From DATDCV01 sp036524155 (GTDB lineage Bacteria; Verrucomicrobiota; Verrucomicrobiia; Limisphaerales; UBA8199), in contig DATDCV010000485.1 of NCBI GenBank assembly GCA_036524155.1, positions 1 to 33,500 of the forward strand: DNA of 33,500 nucleotides, written 5' to 3'. Of the stretch, positions 1 through 6,147 are shown in pieces. Below the pieces are notes generated by a model. That model did not search any database. It was given only the letters and a program-made list of their open reading frames with translations, and was not told the origin of the DNA. Both the position numbers and the translations under genes were made by a program. Each line of letters starts with the position of its first letter. The first letter of the stretch is position 1.

Positions 1-465
1 GCCGCTCCTCCTCCCAAGCCTGCCCAGTGAGCGCCGCACCTTTCCGGGTTCGCCTTCCCGGCGAGTTCCGCGCGAAGATCAAAGTAGCGGCCGTGAGGAA
101 AAGCTCCCTGGCTTGGTCGGACAGCCTTATACATCAACTCAAAAACAGGCACAGGATGTAATCTCCACGGCACCGAAAACCGACGCCAATCTTCGAGCCC
201 GCCCGACCAACGCTTAACTCTTAACGCTTAACGCTTAACGCTTAACGCTTAACGCTTAACGCTTAACGCTTAACGCTTAACTCTTAACGCTTAACGCTTA
301 ACGGATCGCAGGCCGCGCTCGAAGAAAAACATTTTTCCTCCCCCCTCCGCTCAGTTACCTCCGCTTGCCCAGCCAAAGCTTCCGAGCGAAGACGGGTTGC
401 CTTCTGTGCGCCCCTCGGCGACAGCTATACTTTTTCCGGTTGACGCCATCGACTGGCGCTGCTTC
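1..465. other. Non-coding leader of the window around the heptamer array
   Basis: Apart from the heptamer array I see no credible gene here. The open frames present are short and have no recognisable protein character. A pyrimidine-rich stretch (about 330-365) follows the array. The first 200 bases show no clear promoter, RNA gene or gene remnant. Confidence 0.5.
212..302. repeat. Heptanucleotide tandem array, 13 units of GCTTAAC
   Basis: Thirteen back-to-back 7-bp units run without a gap. Eleven are GCTTAAC, and units 2 and 11 (219-225 and 282-288) are TCTTAAC. The symmetric placement of the variant units, second from the start and third from the end, suggests growth by slippage or block duplication. 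The array is not in a gene. It lies upstream of a decayed transposase start and about 320 bp beyond the end of the minus-strand sigma-like gene. There are no spacers, so it is not a CRISPR array. Copy number is probably variable between strains. Confidence 0.97.
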
Positions 466-561
466 CGTAGCCGACAACCGACGTCGCGCAAGCTCCGGAT
501 TCAGTATCCCGGCGCCATGTACCATCTCCTGGGCCCTGCCAACCGCGGCGAAACCGCACCC
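466..561 (+). pseudogene. Remnant of a REP-associated tyrosine transposase (RAYT) N-terminus
   Basis: Read in the frame of position 484, this stretch encodes SRKLRIQYPGAMYHLL followed by ANRGE. Y1-type REP-associated transposases typically begin 'ARKLRxQYPGAxYHVMNRGDRRE', so the first beta strand and the following NRG turn are recognisable. Similarity ends there: the downstream bases do not carry the catalytic HUH motif or tyrosine helix in any frame I could follow. The fragment is about 30 codons of a protein that is normally 180-300 residues. RAYTs act on REP palindromes in intergenic DNA, and this window contains several palindromes. Family assignment from this short block is fairly sure; loss of function is clear. 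Confidence 0.7.
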
Positions 562-622
562 ATGCCCGTTTCCAGTCGTGGCCTCGGCGTACCCGTCCCT
601 GTCCGCCCGGCATCCGGAACGG

Positions 623-1321
623 TCACTCCACCCCGCCGCGCTTTCCCCCTTTCAGCCCTTTCTCAAACTCGTTAGCGCGCCTGACCAGCTTTTTTCGCCC
701 CTTCACTACTTCCGCTTCGTCCAGACCGAGTTGACGCGCGATTTCCTTCGATTCATTTACCCCCGCCGATAAACAACGGAAAATCGCCCGCAACTCCGGC
801 TCTGGCTTCAGCCACTCTTCGAAACGCTGCCGCACCCCATCACGCCACGACTCCTCCTCCCGCCGCCACAACGCCTCATCCACCCCTTCCCACTCCGCCG
901 GCAAATCCTTGAGCCGGCTCTCGCCGTTCCCATCCTCTCCCTCCCACTCGCTCCGCACCGCTTTGGCTTCTTTCAAACGCTGCAGCACCCGGACCTTTTG
1001 ACCCACCAGCCGCTTCAGCTCCTTTACCACCTTTTCTCTCGTAAATCCCATCACCAGCCGGCACTTCCCTTCCAGCATCTCCACAATCACCTCGTTCACA
1101 ACCGCTTCCGCATCGTACCCTTCCGGCACCACGCCCCCGTGCTTCCCCCGCCACTTCCGCCGCCCGATCTCCTGCTCCGCAAACGCTACCCCCTCCGGCC
1201 GCAGTGTCTCCCAATCTTCCCATCGCAACCGGCTTTTTACCCACTCCTCCGGTCGGAGTTGCTTCTCATATTCACGCGCTATCTCAGGCAGTTGCGCCAG
1301 GAACCTCTCGTGTCGAGTCAT
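623..1321 (-). CDS. Sigma-70-like helix-turn-helix protein (accessory regulator)
   Basis: A 232-residue charged, soluble protein with no signal peptide. I start it at the ATG at 1321; a GTG four codons upstream is the alternative. The C-terminal segment, about residues 178-216 (ELRAIFRCLSAGVNESKEIA, then ARQLGLDEAEVVKGRKKL), reads like a sigma region 4 helix-turn-helix: a conserved acidic/aromatic helix, 'skeIArqLGl', then a basic recognition helix. Residues 70-115 form amphipathic helices that could be region 2-like, but the classic region 2 motifs are not obvious. It faces away from the gp27-like gene at 1701, with 379 bp between them. I infer DNA binding, perhaps as a diverged sigma factor or an element-borne regulator. 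The specific function is unknown. Confidence 0.6.
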   Translation of the reverse strand: MTRHERFLAQLPEIAREYEKQLRPEEWVKSRLRWEDWETLRPEGVAFAEQEIGRRKWRGKHGGVVPEGYDAEAVVNEVIVEMLEGKCRLVMGFTREKVVKELKRLVGQKVRVLQRLKEAKAVRSEWEGEDGNGESRLKDLPAEWEGVDEALWRREEESWRDGVRQRFEEWLKPEPELRAIFRCLSAGVNESKEIARQLGLDEAEVVKGRKKLVRRANEFEKGLKGGKRGGVE

Positions 1322-1700
1322 ACAGTCACTCACCCGGATCGCAGCGTGCCTTGTGCCACTCGCGTTGTTACAAAAAAGATTTCAAAAATCTCTTCGCCCA
1401 GCCGGTTTTTCGCCTCCTTGATGATCCTTAATATATAGAGGCCGAGCGTTTCGGCCCCCGCGGTCGGCCGCCGCCAAAACCTATGAATGAACCGACATCC
1501 GACACTGCCCCCGCCGCCCCACCCCACCTGTCCACCTTGGCTTTAGCGGAGGTGGGCGTTTCACGCAATCACGCACCACGTTTCACCAGTTCACGCTCAT
1601 TAACGCCGGATATCGCCAATTCGCGGATAAAGTGCCCCCACTCCACTTCAGATTTCGAACCTCGGGTTTCGGGTTTCTTTCGGATTTCGGACTTGTTATC
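1322..1700. other. Intergenic region between divergent HTH genes
   Basis: The region should hold the promoters of both flanking genes, but I could not pick convincing -35/-10 boxes. It contains CGTTTCACGCAATCAC at 1557-1572, which recurs with one mismatch at 2114-2129. It also contains a small potential hairpin formed by CCACCT and AGGTGG around 1530-1555, and a low-complexity run of TTTCGGA/TTTCGGG variants at about 1650-1695 just before the gp27-like start. Confidence 0.5.
1557..1572 (+). repeat. Left copy of a 16-bp direct repeat flanking the gp27-like gene
   Basis: CGTTTCACGCAATCAC here and CGTTTCACGTAATCAC at 2114-2129 match at 15 of 16 positions in the same orientation. They bracket the body of the gene at 1701. 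They could be the ends of an inserted unit or copies of a dispersed short repeat; the sequence alone does not decide. Confidence 0.7.
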
Positions 1701-2192
1701 ATGACCCTCGCCCCGTTCCTTAGTAAGCTCCGCCGCCGCCGCGCCGGGAAAATCGCCAAACTTCCGGTGGCCGTGCGTGAACAAATAAACCGCCTGATCC
1801 TGGACGGCCTCACCTATAAAGCCATTATTGCCACCCTCGGCGAGGCCGGCAAAGGCCTCAACAAGGACAACCTCTCCCGCTGGCGCAAGGCCGACCACCA
1901 GGACTGGCTCTCTGAACAGCGCTGGCTCAGCGGCGCATCCGCCAAGTCCCCCGCCAGGCCCGAAGTCGAGGAGATCGGCCAACTCCTTGCCGAGCTGGAC
2001 GGCGACCAGATTGCCGCCCACCTCCGCAAACACGCCCCACGTCTCTTTAATGCGCTCACCACCCTCGCCATTTCCACAATTGAACCTCCCTTTACTGAAC
2101 CCCGCCCGCATGACGTTTCACGTAATCACATCTCACTTTCTTACCACGAACCGCTTTCCACAAAGAAGACTTCGCACGGGAACCGGAGCTAA
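1701..2192 (+). CDS. Small helix-turn-helix protein resembling Mu gp27 / DUF3486
   Basis: A 163-residue protein. I start at the ATG at 1701 because the basic N-terminus (MTLAPFLSKLRRRRAGKIAK) leads straight into the domain; the frame stays open upstream but is low complexity. Residues about 20-65 read 'KLPVAVREQINRLILDGLTY..AIIATL...gLNKDNLSRWRK'. This matches the pattern of phage Mu gp27-type small terminase/DUF3486 proteins: 'LP..VRe.id..l.dG.tY.eI...l...g.S...l.Ry'. Residues 85-120 form a further helical segment. After about residue 125 the sequence turns Pro/His/Ser-rich and overlaps a direct repeat, so the real C-terminus may be lost. No other phage gene is nearby. I infer an orphan DNA-binding protein from a domesticated or decayed element. 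Confidence 0.55.
   Translation: MTLAPFLSKLRRRRAGKIAKLPVAVREQINRLILDGLTYKAIIATLGEAGKGLNKDNLSRWRKADHQDWLSEQRWLSGASAKSPARPEVEEIGQLLAELDGDQIAAHLRKHAPRLFNALTTLAISTIEPPFTEPRPHDVSRNHISLSYHEPLSTKKTSHGNRS
2114..2129 (+). repeat. Right copy of the 16-bp direct repeat
   Basis: Partner of 1557-1572 with one mismatch. It falls inside the apparent 3' end of the gp27-like reading frame, exactly where the protein stops looking like a folded domain. That suggests the original gene ended, or was cut, near here. Confidence 0.7.
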
Positions 2193-2640
2193 AGTCCTTT
2201 ATGGCTGGCCCCGGAGTCAGCCGACTTCGGAACGCCGCACCGATCTTTGACATTTTAATCACCGGGAGCGCCGGCATCCCTGCCGGCGAATAATCCCTCG
2301 CTAAACACCGGGCGCTCGGTTACGGGAACTAGCACCGCCCCCCCGCTGCCGCGTCCGTGGCGTTCCGCCCTGCTTCGGCACGCCGCCGCGCGGCTGCGGG
2401 TAAGTCCCCCCCGGGGGTCTGACCCAATCCCACCCAATCGCACCTAATATGACCTAAAAAAAACGCAAGTCGGCCATAGACCCCTGACAAAATTCCCGCC
2501 CGCGCGTTCTTCGTGTTCTTTGCTGCCTTCTGTTCAATTTCGGCCGGCAGTCTCTGCCGTTGCACCGGCTTGCAGTGAATGCAGAGAAGATACTTGTTAT
2601 CTGCCGGCTCAAGGCAAATCATGGGCGCAGCCACACATCT
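2193..2640. other. 448-bp intergenic stretch with a small palindrome
   Basis: No credible gene is seen. A perfect 8-bp stem with a 4-base loop, CGCCGGCA-TCCC-TGCCGGCG, occupies 2269-2288 and has the same layout as the hairpin at 31236-31254. Around 2500-2530 a run reading TTCTTCGTGTTCTTTGCTGCC resembles one arm of the AAAGCGC/GCGTTTTTTG-type palindrome seen at 16736-16805. The rest shows no pattern I can name. Confidence 0.5.
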
Positions 2641-3297
2641 ATGAACACCTGCGGCTTAAGCATCCTTGCGATTTCGCTCCTTGGGAGCGCGATTTACGCC
2701 CAGGAGGTTCTGTTCCAGGACGATTTCAAGGGCAAACTCGGCGAAGGTTGGTCTTGGGTGCGGGAGCATCGGGAAGGCTGGCGTGTGAGCGAGCGGGGAC
2801 TGGAAGTGCGGGTCGAGCCGGGGAACATGTGGGGGCCCCAGAACAACGCCAAAAACTTGCTGAAGCGCCCCGCGCCGGATGCGTCGAAAGCGGAAATTGA
2901 AGTTTCAGTCGTGGTCGAGAACCGCCCCAGCAATCAATACGAACAGGTGGACTTGGCCTGGTATTACGACGACAGCAACATGGTGAAGCTCGGCCAGGAA
3001 TTGGTGGATGGAAAACTGAGCGTGGTGATGGGCCGGGAAGAAAACGACAAATGCCGAACGGTCGCAATCATCCCTCTCGAATCCGCCTTTGTGCGACTTA
3101 AGTTCTTGGTGACGAGCAATCAAATCCGCGGGCAATTCCGGACTCCGGACTCGACGGATTGGCATGACGTCGGCCACTGCACGCTGCCGGCTCCGGTCGG
3201 CGGGAACGCAAACGTCAGCCTCCAGTTTTATCAAGGGTCAGAGAAGGCTGAACACTGGGCGCGAGTGACCGAATTCCGAATCTTGAAACGGCGCTGA
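2641..3297 (+). CDS. Secreted DUF1349-like (concanavalin-fold) protein
   Basis: A 218-residue exported protein. The start at 2641 puts a signal peptide at the N-terminus (residues 1-20, hydrophobic core, likely cut after IYA before QE). The mature part, from 'LFQDDFKGKLGEGWSWVRE', follows the order of DUF1349/GH43 C-terminal lectin-like domains. First comes a Trp-rich opening with 'W.v.e.gLeVrv'. Then comes a block at residues 98-120 (SNQYEQVDLAWYYDDSNMVK) equivalent to the family's 'yeQaGLmly.DdnnWvK'. An 'iRgqFrtpds.dWhdVG' strand and a closing 'HWARVTEFRI' strand follow. Such domains bind or dress polysaccharides; no catalytic residues are apparent. It stands alone and is convergent with a sialidase-like remnant 20 bp downstream. 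Confidence 0.75.
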   Translation: MNTCGLSILAISLLGSAIYAQEVLFQDDFKGKLGEGWSWVREHREGWRVSERGLEVRVEPGNMWGPQNNAKNLLKRPAPDASKAEIEVSVVVENRPSNQYEQVDLAWYYDDSNMVKLGQELVDGKLSVVMGREENDKCRTVAIIPLESAFVRLKFLVTSNQIRGQFRTPDSTDWHDVGHCTLPAPVGGNANVSLQFYQGSEKAEHWARVTEFRILKRR

Positions 3298-3316
3298 TTC
3301 AAGCGCCTCGGGGGCG

Positions 3317-3520
3317 CTAATCCGATCGGGGCTTGAGGGTTAGTTCCGCAAGGTAGATCGCGGTGATGGCCTGGCCGGAAGGGTCGCGTTCATGGCTTGA
3401 AGACCAGGACACCAAGGCCCGCCTCGGGGATAACTCGACGAAACCGGGATAAGAGTTGTCGCCGCCGCTGGGAAGTTCGGCGAACTCCTTCAACTCGTCG
3501 CCGACCAGCCACCAGAGGCA
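3317..3520 (-). pseudogene. C-terminal remnant of a sialidase/BNR-type exo-glycosidase
   Basis: Translating minus-strand from 3520 to the TAG at 3317-3319 gives 'LVGDELKEFAELPSGGDNSY', then PGFVEL, an ALVSWSSSHE stretch, and AIYLAELTLK. This is the closing propeller blade typical of exo-sialidase-like proteins ('LPSGGDtSYPGlv...vSYYSSHEGktaIYLA.v.L'). The next codon upstream in this frame after about residue 66 is a stop (3524-3526), and no other part of the propeller is recognisable in 3520-3764. Only the last blade survives. It probably derives from a deletion that brought in the unrelated upstream sequence. Confidence 0.75.
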
Positions 3521-3764
3521 TGATCAAAAACGCCAGACAGACCCGCCTTTCCCTGCCGACGCTCGTTTGGATCCGGAAGCCGGGTTCTTGCGGTGAGTTC
3601 ATAAGCCCGATCATCTGCCAGTGCCTGGGACCTGACAAACCCCGCCCCCCGGAGCGTCCGATGTCCCGCGTGCCGATCCAGAAAATGCAATCTTATCCGT
3701 GTGGCGCGTCCGAATAGTTTTCTCGAACAACTCCTACCCCTCGCTGCAGAACGACGAGCTTCGC
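3521..3764. other. Non-coding stretch between sialidase remnant and prepilin gene
   Basis: No frame here gives protein-like sequence with recognisable motifs, and I see no hairpin with a T-run that would end the prepilin transcript. It probably contains the breakpoint of the deletion that left the remnant downstream. Confidence 0.4.
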
Positions 3765-4646
3765 CTACTCCGTGTACTTGCACGTACTGTGCTGCCAAAG
3801 CCAGACGATGTCCGGGTTGTTAGGCTGCTCCGCGGAGGGCAGAGAGGATGGCCCCACATTTCTCACGGGAGCTTTTGTGCGGGGATCTCTCCATTTGTGG
3901 ATTTCGGAGTGCCCGTCGGCAAAGGCAAAGCCGCAGGCCCCGTTGTGGTAACTCGCCGGCACATCCGGCATCCTGGTCGCGGCCGCATTGGGATAGGCAT
4001 TCATATCGACGCAGAAGAAACCGTCGTTGATGCTGTCGGGATGCTCATCCAGCAGGACCCAGGTCATAGCAGGTCCCGGCCTTATCATGTCTGACATCTT
4101 GCGGAATTTCCTGAACTGTTGGCCGCCAGGCCAGGTCCAATAGCCCGCAGCCTCAGCGTCTTGATCACCATTCATTCCCACCCAATTATTCATGGAATTA
4201 CTGCGCAGCCGCTGAACCGTCTGACCTGAATATGGACCAGAAGTTGGCTTGACCAGAGACGCATCGGCCGGGCAGCGGTAAATCTTGACTGAGTTGCCGA
4301 CGTACGGCCAGATGGCGCCCATTTTGAGAGTGTTGTCGGGATTCCAGTTGGCGGTGTTGGCGCCGCTGAAATCCTCAATCCCGTGGACCCAGGCGTATGG
4401 ATAATTCTTCCACGTCGTAGGAGTGTCGCTGACATAGGCGAATGGCAGGGTGTCCCTGCTGTCCTCCACGTACAAGCGCCATGACGTCATCAACTGCTTG
4501 GTATTGTTCATGCAATGGATGCCCTGTGCCTTGGTTTTTGCCTTGCTAAGCACGGGTAAGAGCATCGACGCCAGAATGGCAATGATGGCAATGACAACCA
4601 AAAGCTCGATTAACGTAAAACCTGCATGATGTCTTTGGGCCTTCAT
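3765..4646 (-). CDS. Prepilin-type N-terminal methylation protein (H-X9-DG type)
   Basis: A 293-residue protein, started at the ATG at 4646 so that a short basic leader (MKAQRHHAG) precedes the cleavage/methylation motif G|FTLIELLVVIAIIAILAS. A type IV prepilin peptidase should cut after Gly9, leaving Phe+1 and Glu+5. The single hydrophobic helix (residues 10-33) is followed by a globular region with conserved Cys (CMNN, YRCPADAS), a 'TWVLLDEHPDSINDGFF' block and the late 'SYHNGACGFAFADGHSE' motif. Verrucomicrobia and Planctomycetes encode dozens of such paralogues; their role in pseudopili or surface display is not established. It is closely similar in layout to the protein at 14037. An ECF sigma gene lies 275 bp upstream on the same strand. 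Confidence 0.88.
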   Translation of the reverse strand: MKAQRHHAGFTLIELLVVIAIIAILASMLLPVLSKAKTKAQGIHCMNNTKQLMTSWRLYVEDSRDTLPFAYVSDTPTTWKNYPYAWVHGIEDFSGANTANWNPDNTLKMGAIWPYVGNSVKIYRCPADASLVKPTSGPYSGQTVQRLRSNSMNNWVGMNGDQDAEAAGYWTWPGGQQFRKFRKMSDMIRPGPAMTWVLLDEHPDSINDGFFCVDMNAYPNAAATRMPDVPASYHNGACGFAFADGHSEIHKWRDPRTKAPVRNVGPSSLPSAEQPNNPDIVWLWQHSTCKYTE

Positions 4647-4921
4647 GCCGCTTGAATAGCCCTGTGAGGCAACGATGTCAAGCCGAATGAGGAGCGTTGG
4701 AGCCTTGAGCGGAGCCCGCCGCCAAGCGTCTGAGGCTGAGGTCGCCGGTGGCTGCTGGATTGTGGTGACCCAAGCCAATAACATTGACGTAATCTGGATG
4801 TGGGAACACACAACGCGGAAAAACCAAGAGCCCGTTGGCTCATCCGGCACTAGTCGGCAGGCAGCGATTGCCGCAAGGAGTCCTGGAGACCGCCGCCACG
4901 CAGAGGGCGGGCTGGTCAGCT

Positions 4922-5662
4922 TCAATTCAGTGCCGCCAGCAAAGAACGAAGCTCATCCTCGACGTCGTGGGCGCTGCCAACGGTCTGCGCGATTTCCTCG
5001 CGAACCAGTTCGCGATACCGTTGCCGCAGCCGGTGCACACTCGCCGCGATTGCCCCGTTGGTCATTTGTAGCCTGGCGGCCAGCCGCCCATACTCGCCGT
5101 CGATCGGCTCCCGCGAGAGGAACTCCTTCAGATTCTCGTAGATCTCAGCTTTTCCGCCCCTGGAAAACTGCACTCGCAACCGGTCCAGCGCCCGGTCGAA
5201 CAAGCTCAGAGCCCAGCGCTTTTCGTAAACTTTTTCCGGAGTTAGCTGGGACGTCAGCTCGGTGGCGTAGGCGCGCTCGGCGGTGTCGTCCAGCGACACA
5301 ATTACTCGAGCCGAGCGTTTGGCGGCATGAGCTCGGCGCCACTCGTTAGCCAGGAAATGATTTAGCGAACTTAGAAGAAAACAACGGAACTTGCCTTTTT
5401 GGGGGTCGGCCTTCGCGAAGAAGCCGTCCCGCAGGATACGGGCAAAAAACTCCTGGGCAAGATCCTGTGCCTCAGCGGGGTCGTGTCCTTTTCTGCGGAC
5501 ATAAGCGTAGAGGGGGAACCAGTACATCTGGCAAAGTTTCTCAAGGGCGGCTCGAGCCTCCGGTGAATCCTGCTCGCTGGCGGACACGATCCAACTCCAA
5601 TGTGTCGCCCCAACCCACTCCGCGGCACTTTCCTGCGTGCCCTCTTTCTCCTCATTCCCCAT
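4922..5662 (-). CDS. ECF-type RNA polymerase sigma factor
   Basis: A 246-residue sigma-70 family protein. Region 2 spans about residues 30-110: 'ALEKLCQMYWFPLYAYVRRKGHDP.EAQDLAQEFFARIL', then 'GKFRCFLLSSLNHFLANEWRR', with the aromatic/basic residues used for -10 recognition and melting. Region 4 lies at about 185-225: 'DGEYGRLAARLQMTNGAIAASVHRLRQRYRELVREEI', a helix-turn-helix for the -35 box. The linker (ARVIVSLDD...LTPEKVYEKRWALSLFDRAL) is typical of the long ECF group common in Planctomycetes and Verrucomicrobia, often paired with Ser/Thr kinases. No kinase or anti-sigma gene is seen here. The nearest downstream same-strand gene is a prepilin-type protein, which may be a target. Confidence 0.9.
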   Translation of the reverse strand: MGNEEKEGTQESAAEWVGATHWSWIVSASEQDSPEARAALEKLCQMYWFPLYAYVRRKGHDPAEAQDLAQEFFARILRDGFFAKADPQKGKFRCFLLSSLNHFLANEWRRAHAAKRSARVIVSLDDTAERAYATELTSQLTPEKVYEKRWALSLFDRALDRLRVQFSRGGKAEIYENLKEFLSREPIDGEYGRLAARLQMTNGAIAASVHRLRQRYRELVREEIAQTVGSAHDVEDELRSLLAALN

Positions 5663-5904
5663 AAAACCGCCAATCCCTCGCGCCTTCTTTGTTGCCTACT
5701 GCCCAGAAAACCAATCCCCGAACGAAAACAAATCCCAACCACCGGTCTGCCAACCGTTCGACTCTGGATTATCACGCTGCCAAAACGGACCGGTTTTGTC
5801 GAGCGGAACCCTGCAACAAGAAGTAGTACTTTCTTCTGATCCCGCTGAGAGAAAAAGAGGCCAGCGGAAACCACGGGAGCGAACTGCTGCAGGGTACGAA
5901 AAGA

Positions 5905-5933
5905 AACCACCCCAATCCTTTAAGGGGGTGGTT
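5905..5933 (-). terminator. Possible rho-independent terminator after the amidohydrolase gene
   Basis: AACCACCCC (5905-5913) pairs perfectly with GGGGTGGTT (5925-5933) around an 11-base loop. On the minus strand the stem is followed by TTCTTTTCG, a short T-rich tail, which suits termination of leftward transcription from the amidohydrolase about 215 bp upstream. On the plus strand the tail CCTTTCT is weaker and there is no gene to end. Confidence 0.45.
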
Positions 5934-6018
5934 CCTTTCTGACTGGCGGGCTCGGCACTGTTCTCCGCTACGTGTGTCGCAAGGCGAGGGCGTGAGAACC
6001 CGCAATGAAGAGGGGCGC

Positions 6019-6114
6019 TTACTTGTTGGTTACCCTAACGATCCAGGTATTGTTGTAGATCAGCCCAAGACCGTCGGGGAGACCAGGGTAGTCGCCCGGC
6101 ACCAATGATCGTTT
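6019..6114 (-). pseudogene. Short protein-like scrap, possible gene tail
   Basis: Minus-strand translation ending at the TAA at 6019-6021 gives 'VPGDYPGLPDGLGLIYNNTW' and then IVRVTNK. It looks like the C-terminal strand of a secreted protein rather than random sequence, but a stop lies only about 31 codons upstream. I do not recognise the parent family. It may be the decayed end of a gene formerly downstream of the amidohydrolase. The evidence is weak. Confidence 0.25.
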
Positions 6115-6147
6115 CTATCGCCTGGTGGCACCGTAACGGTCTGTGGT

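Larger units (their letters stand above)
5663..6147. other. 485-bp intergenic region with terminator-like hairpin and a short gene scrap
   Basis: This lies between the ECF sigma start and the end of the amidohydrolase gene. It contains the hairpin at 5905-5933 and a 31-codon protein-like scrap at 6019-6114 (listed separately). The remaining sequence upstream of the sigma gene presumably carries its promoter; I could not assign one. Confidence 0.5.

Noticed and set aside
212..302. Possible CRISPR array
   Set aside because: The repeat unit is 7 bp and contiguous, with no spacers and no cas genes.
365..772. Plus-strand frame of 135 codons near the left edge
   Set aside because: Its composition is random-like and it runs antisense into the sigma-like gene; only the adjacent frame shows the RAYT scrap.
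1569..2111. Minus-strand frame (180 codons) opposite the gp27-like gene
   Set aside because: The plus strand carries the recognisable helix-turn-helix pattern; the antisense translation is Gly/Ala-rich and featureless.
4647..4925. N-terminal extension of the prepilin reading frame
   Set aside because: Starting at 4925 would add 93 residues before the leader peptide and overlap the sigma gene; prepilin leaders are short and the ATG at 4646 fits.
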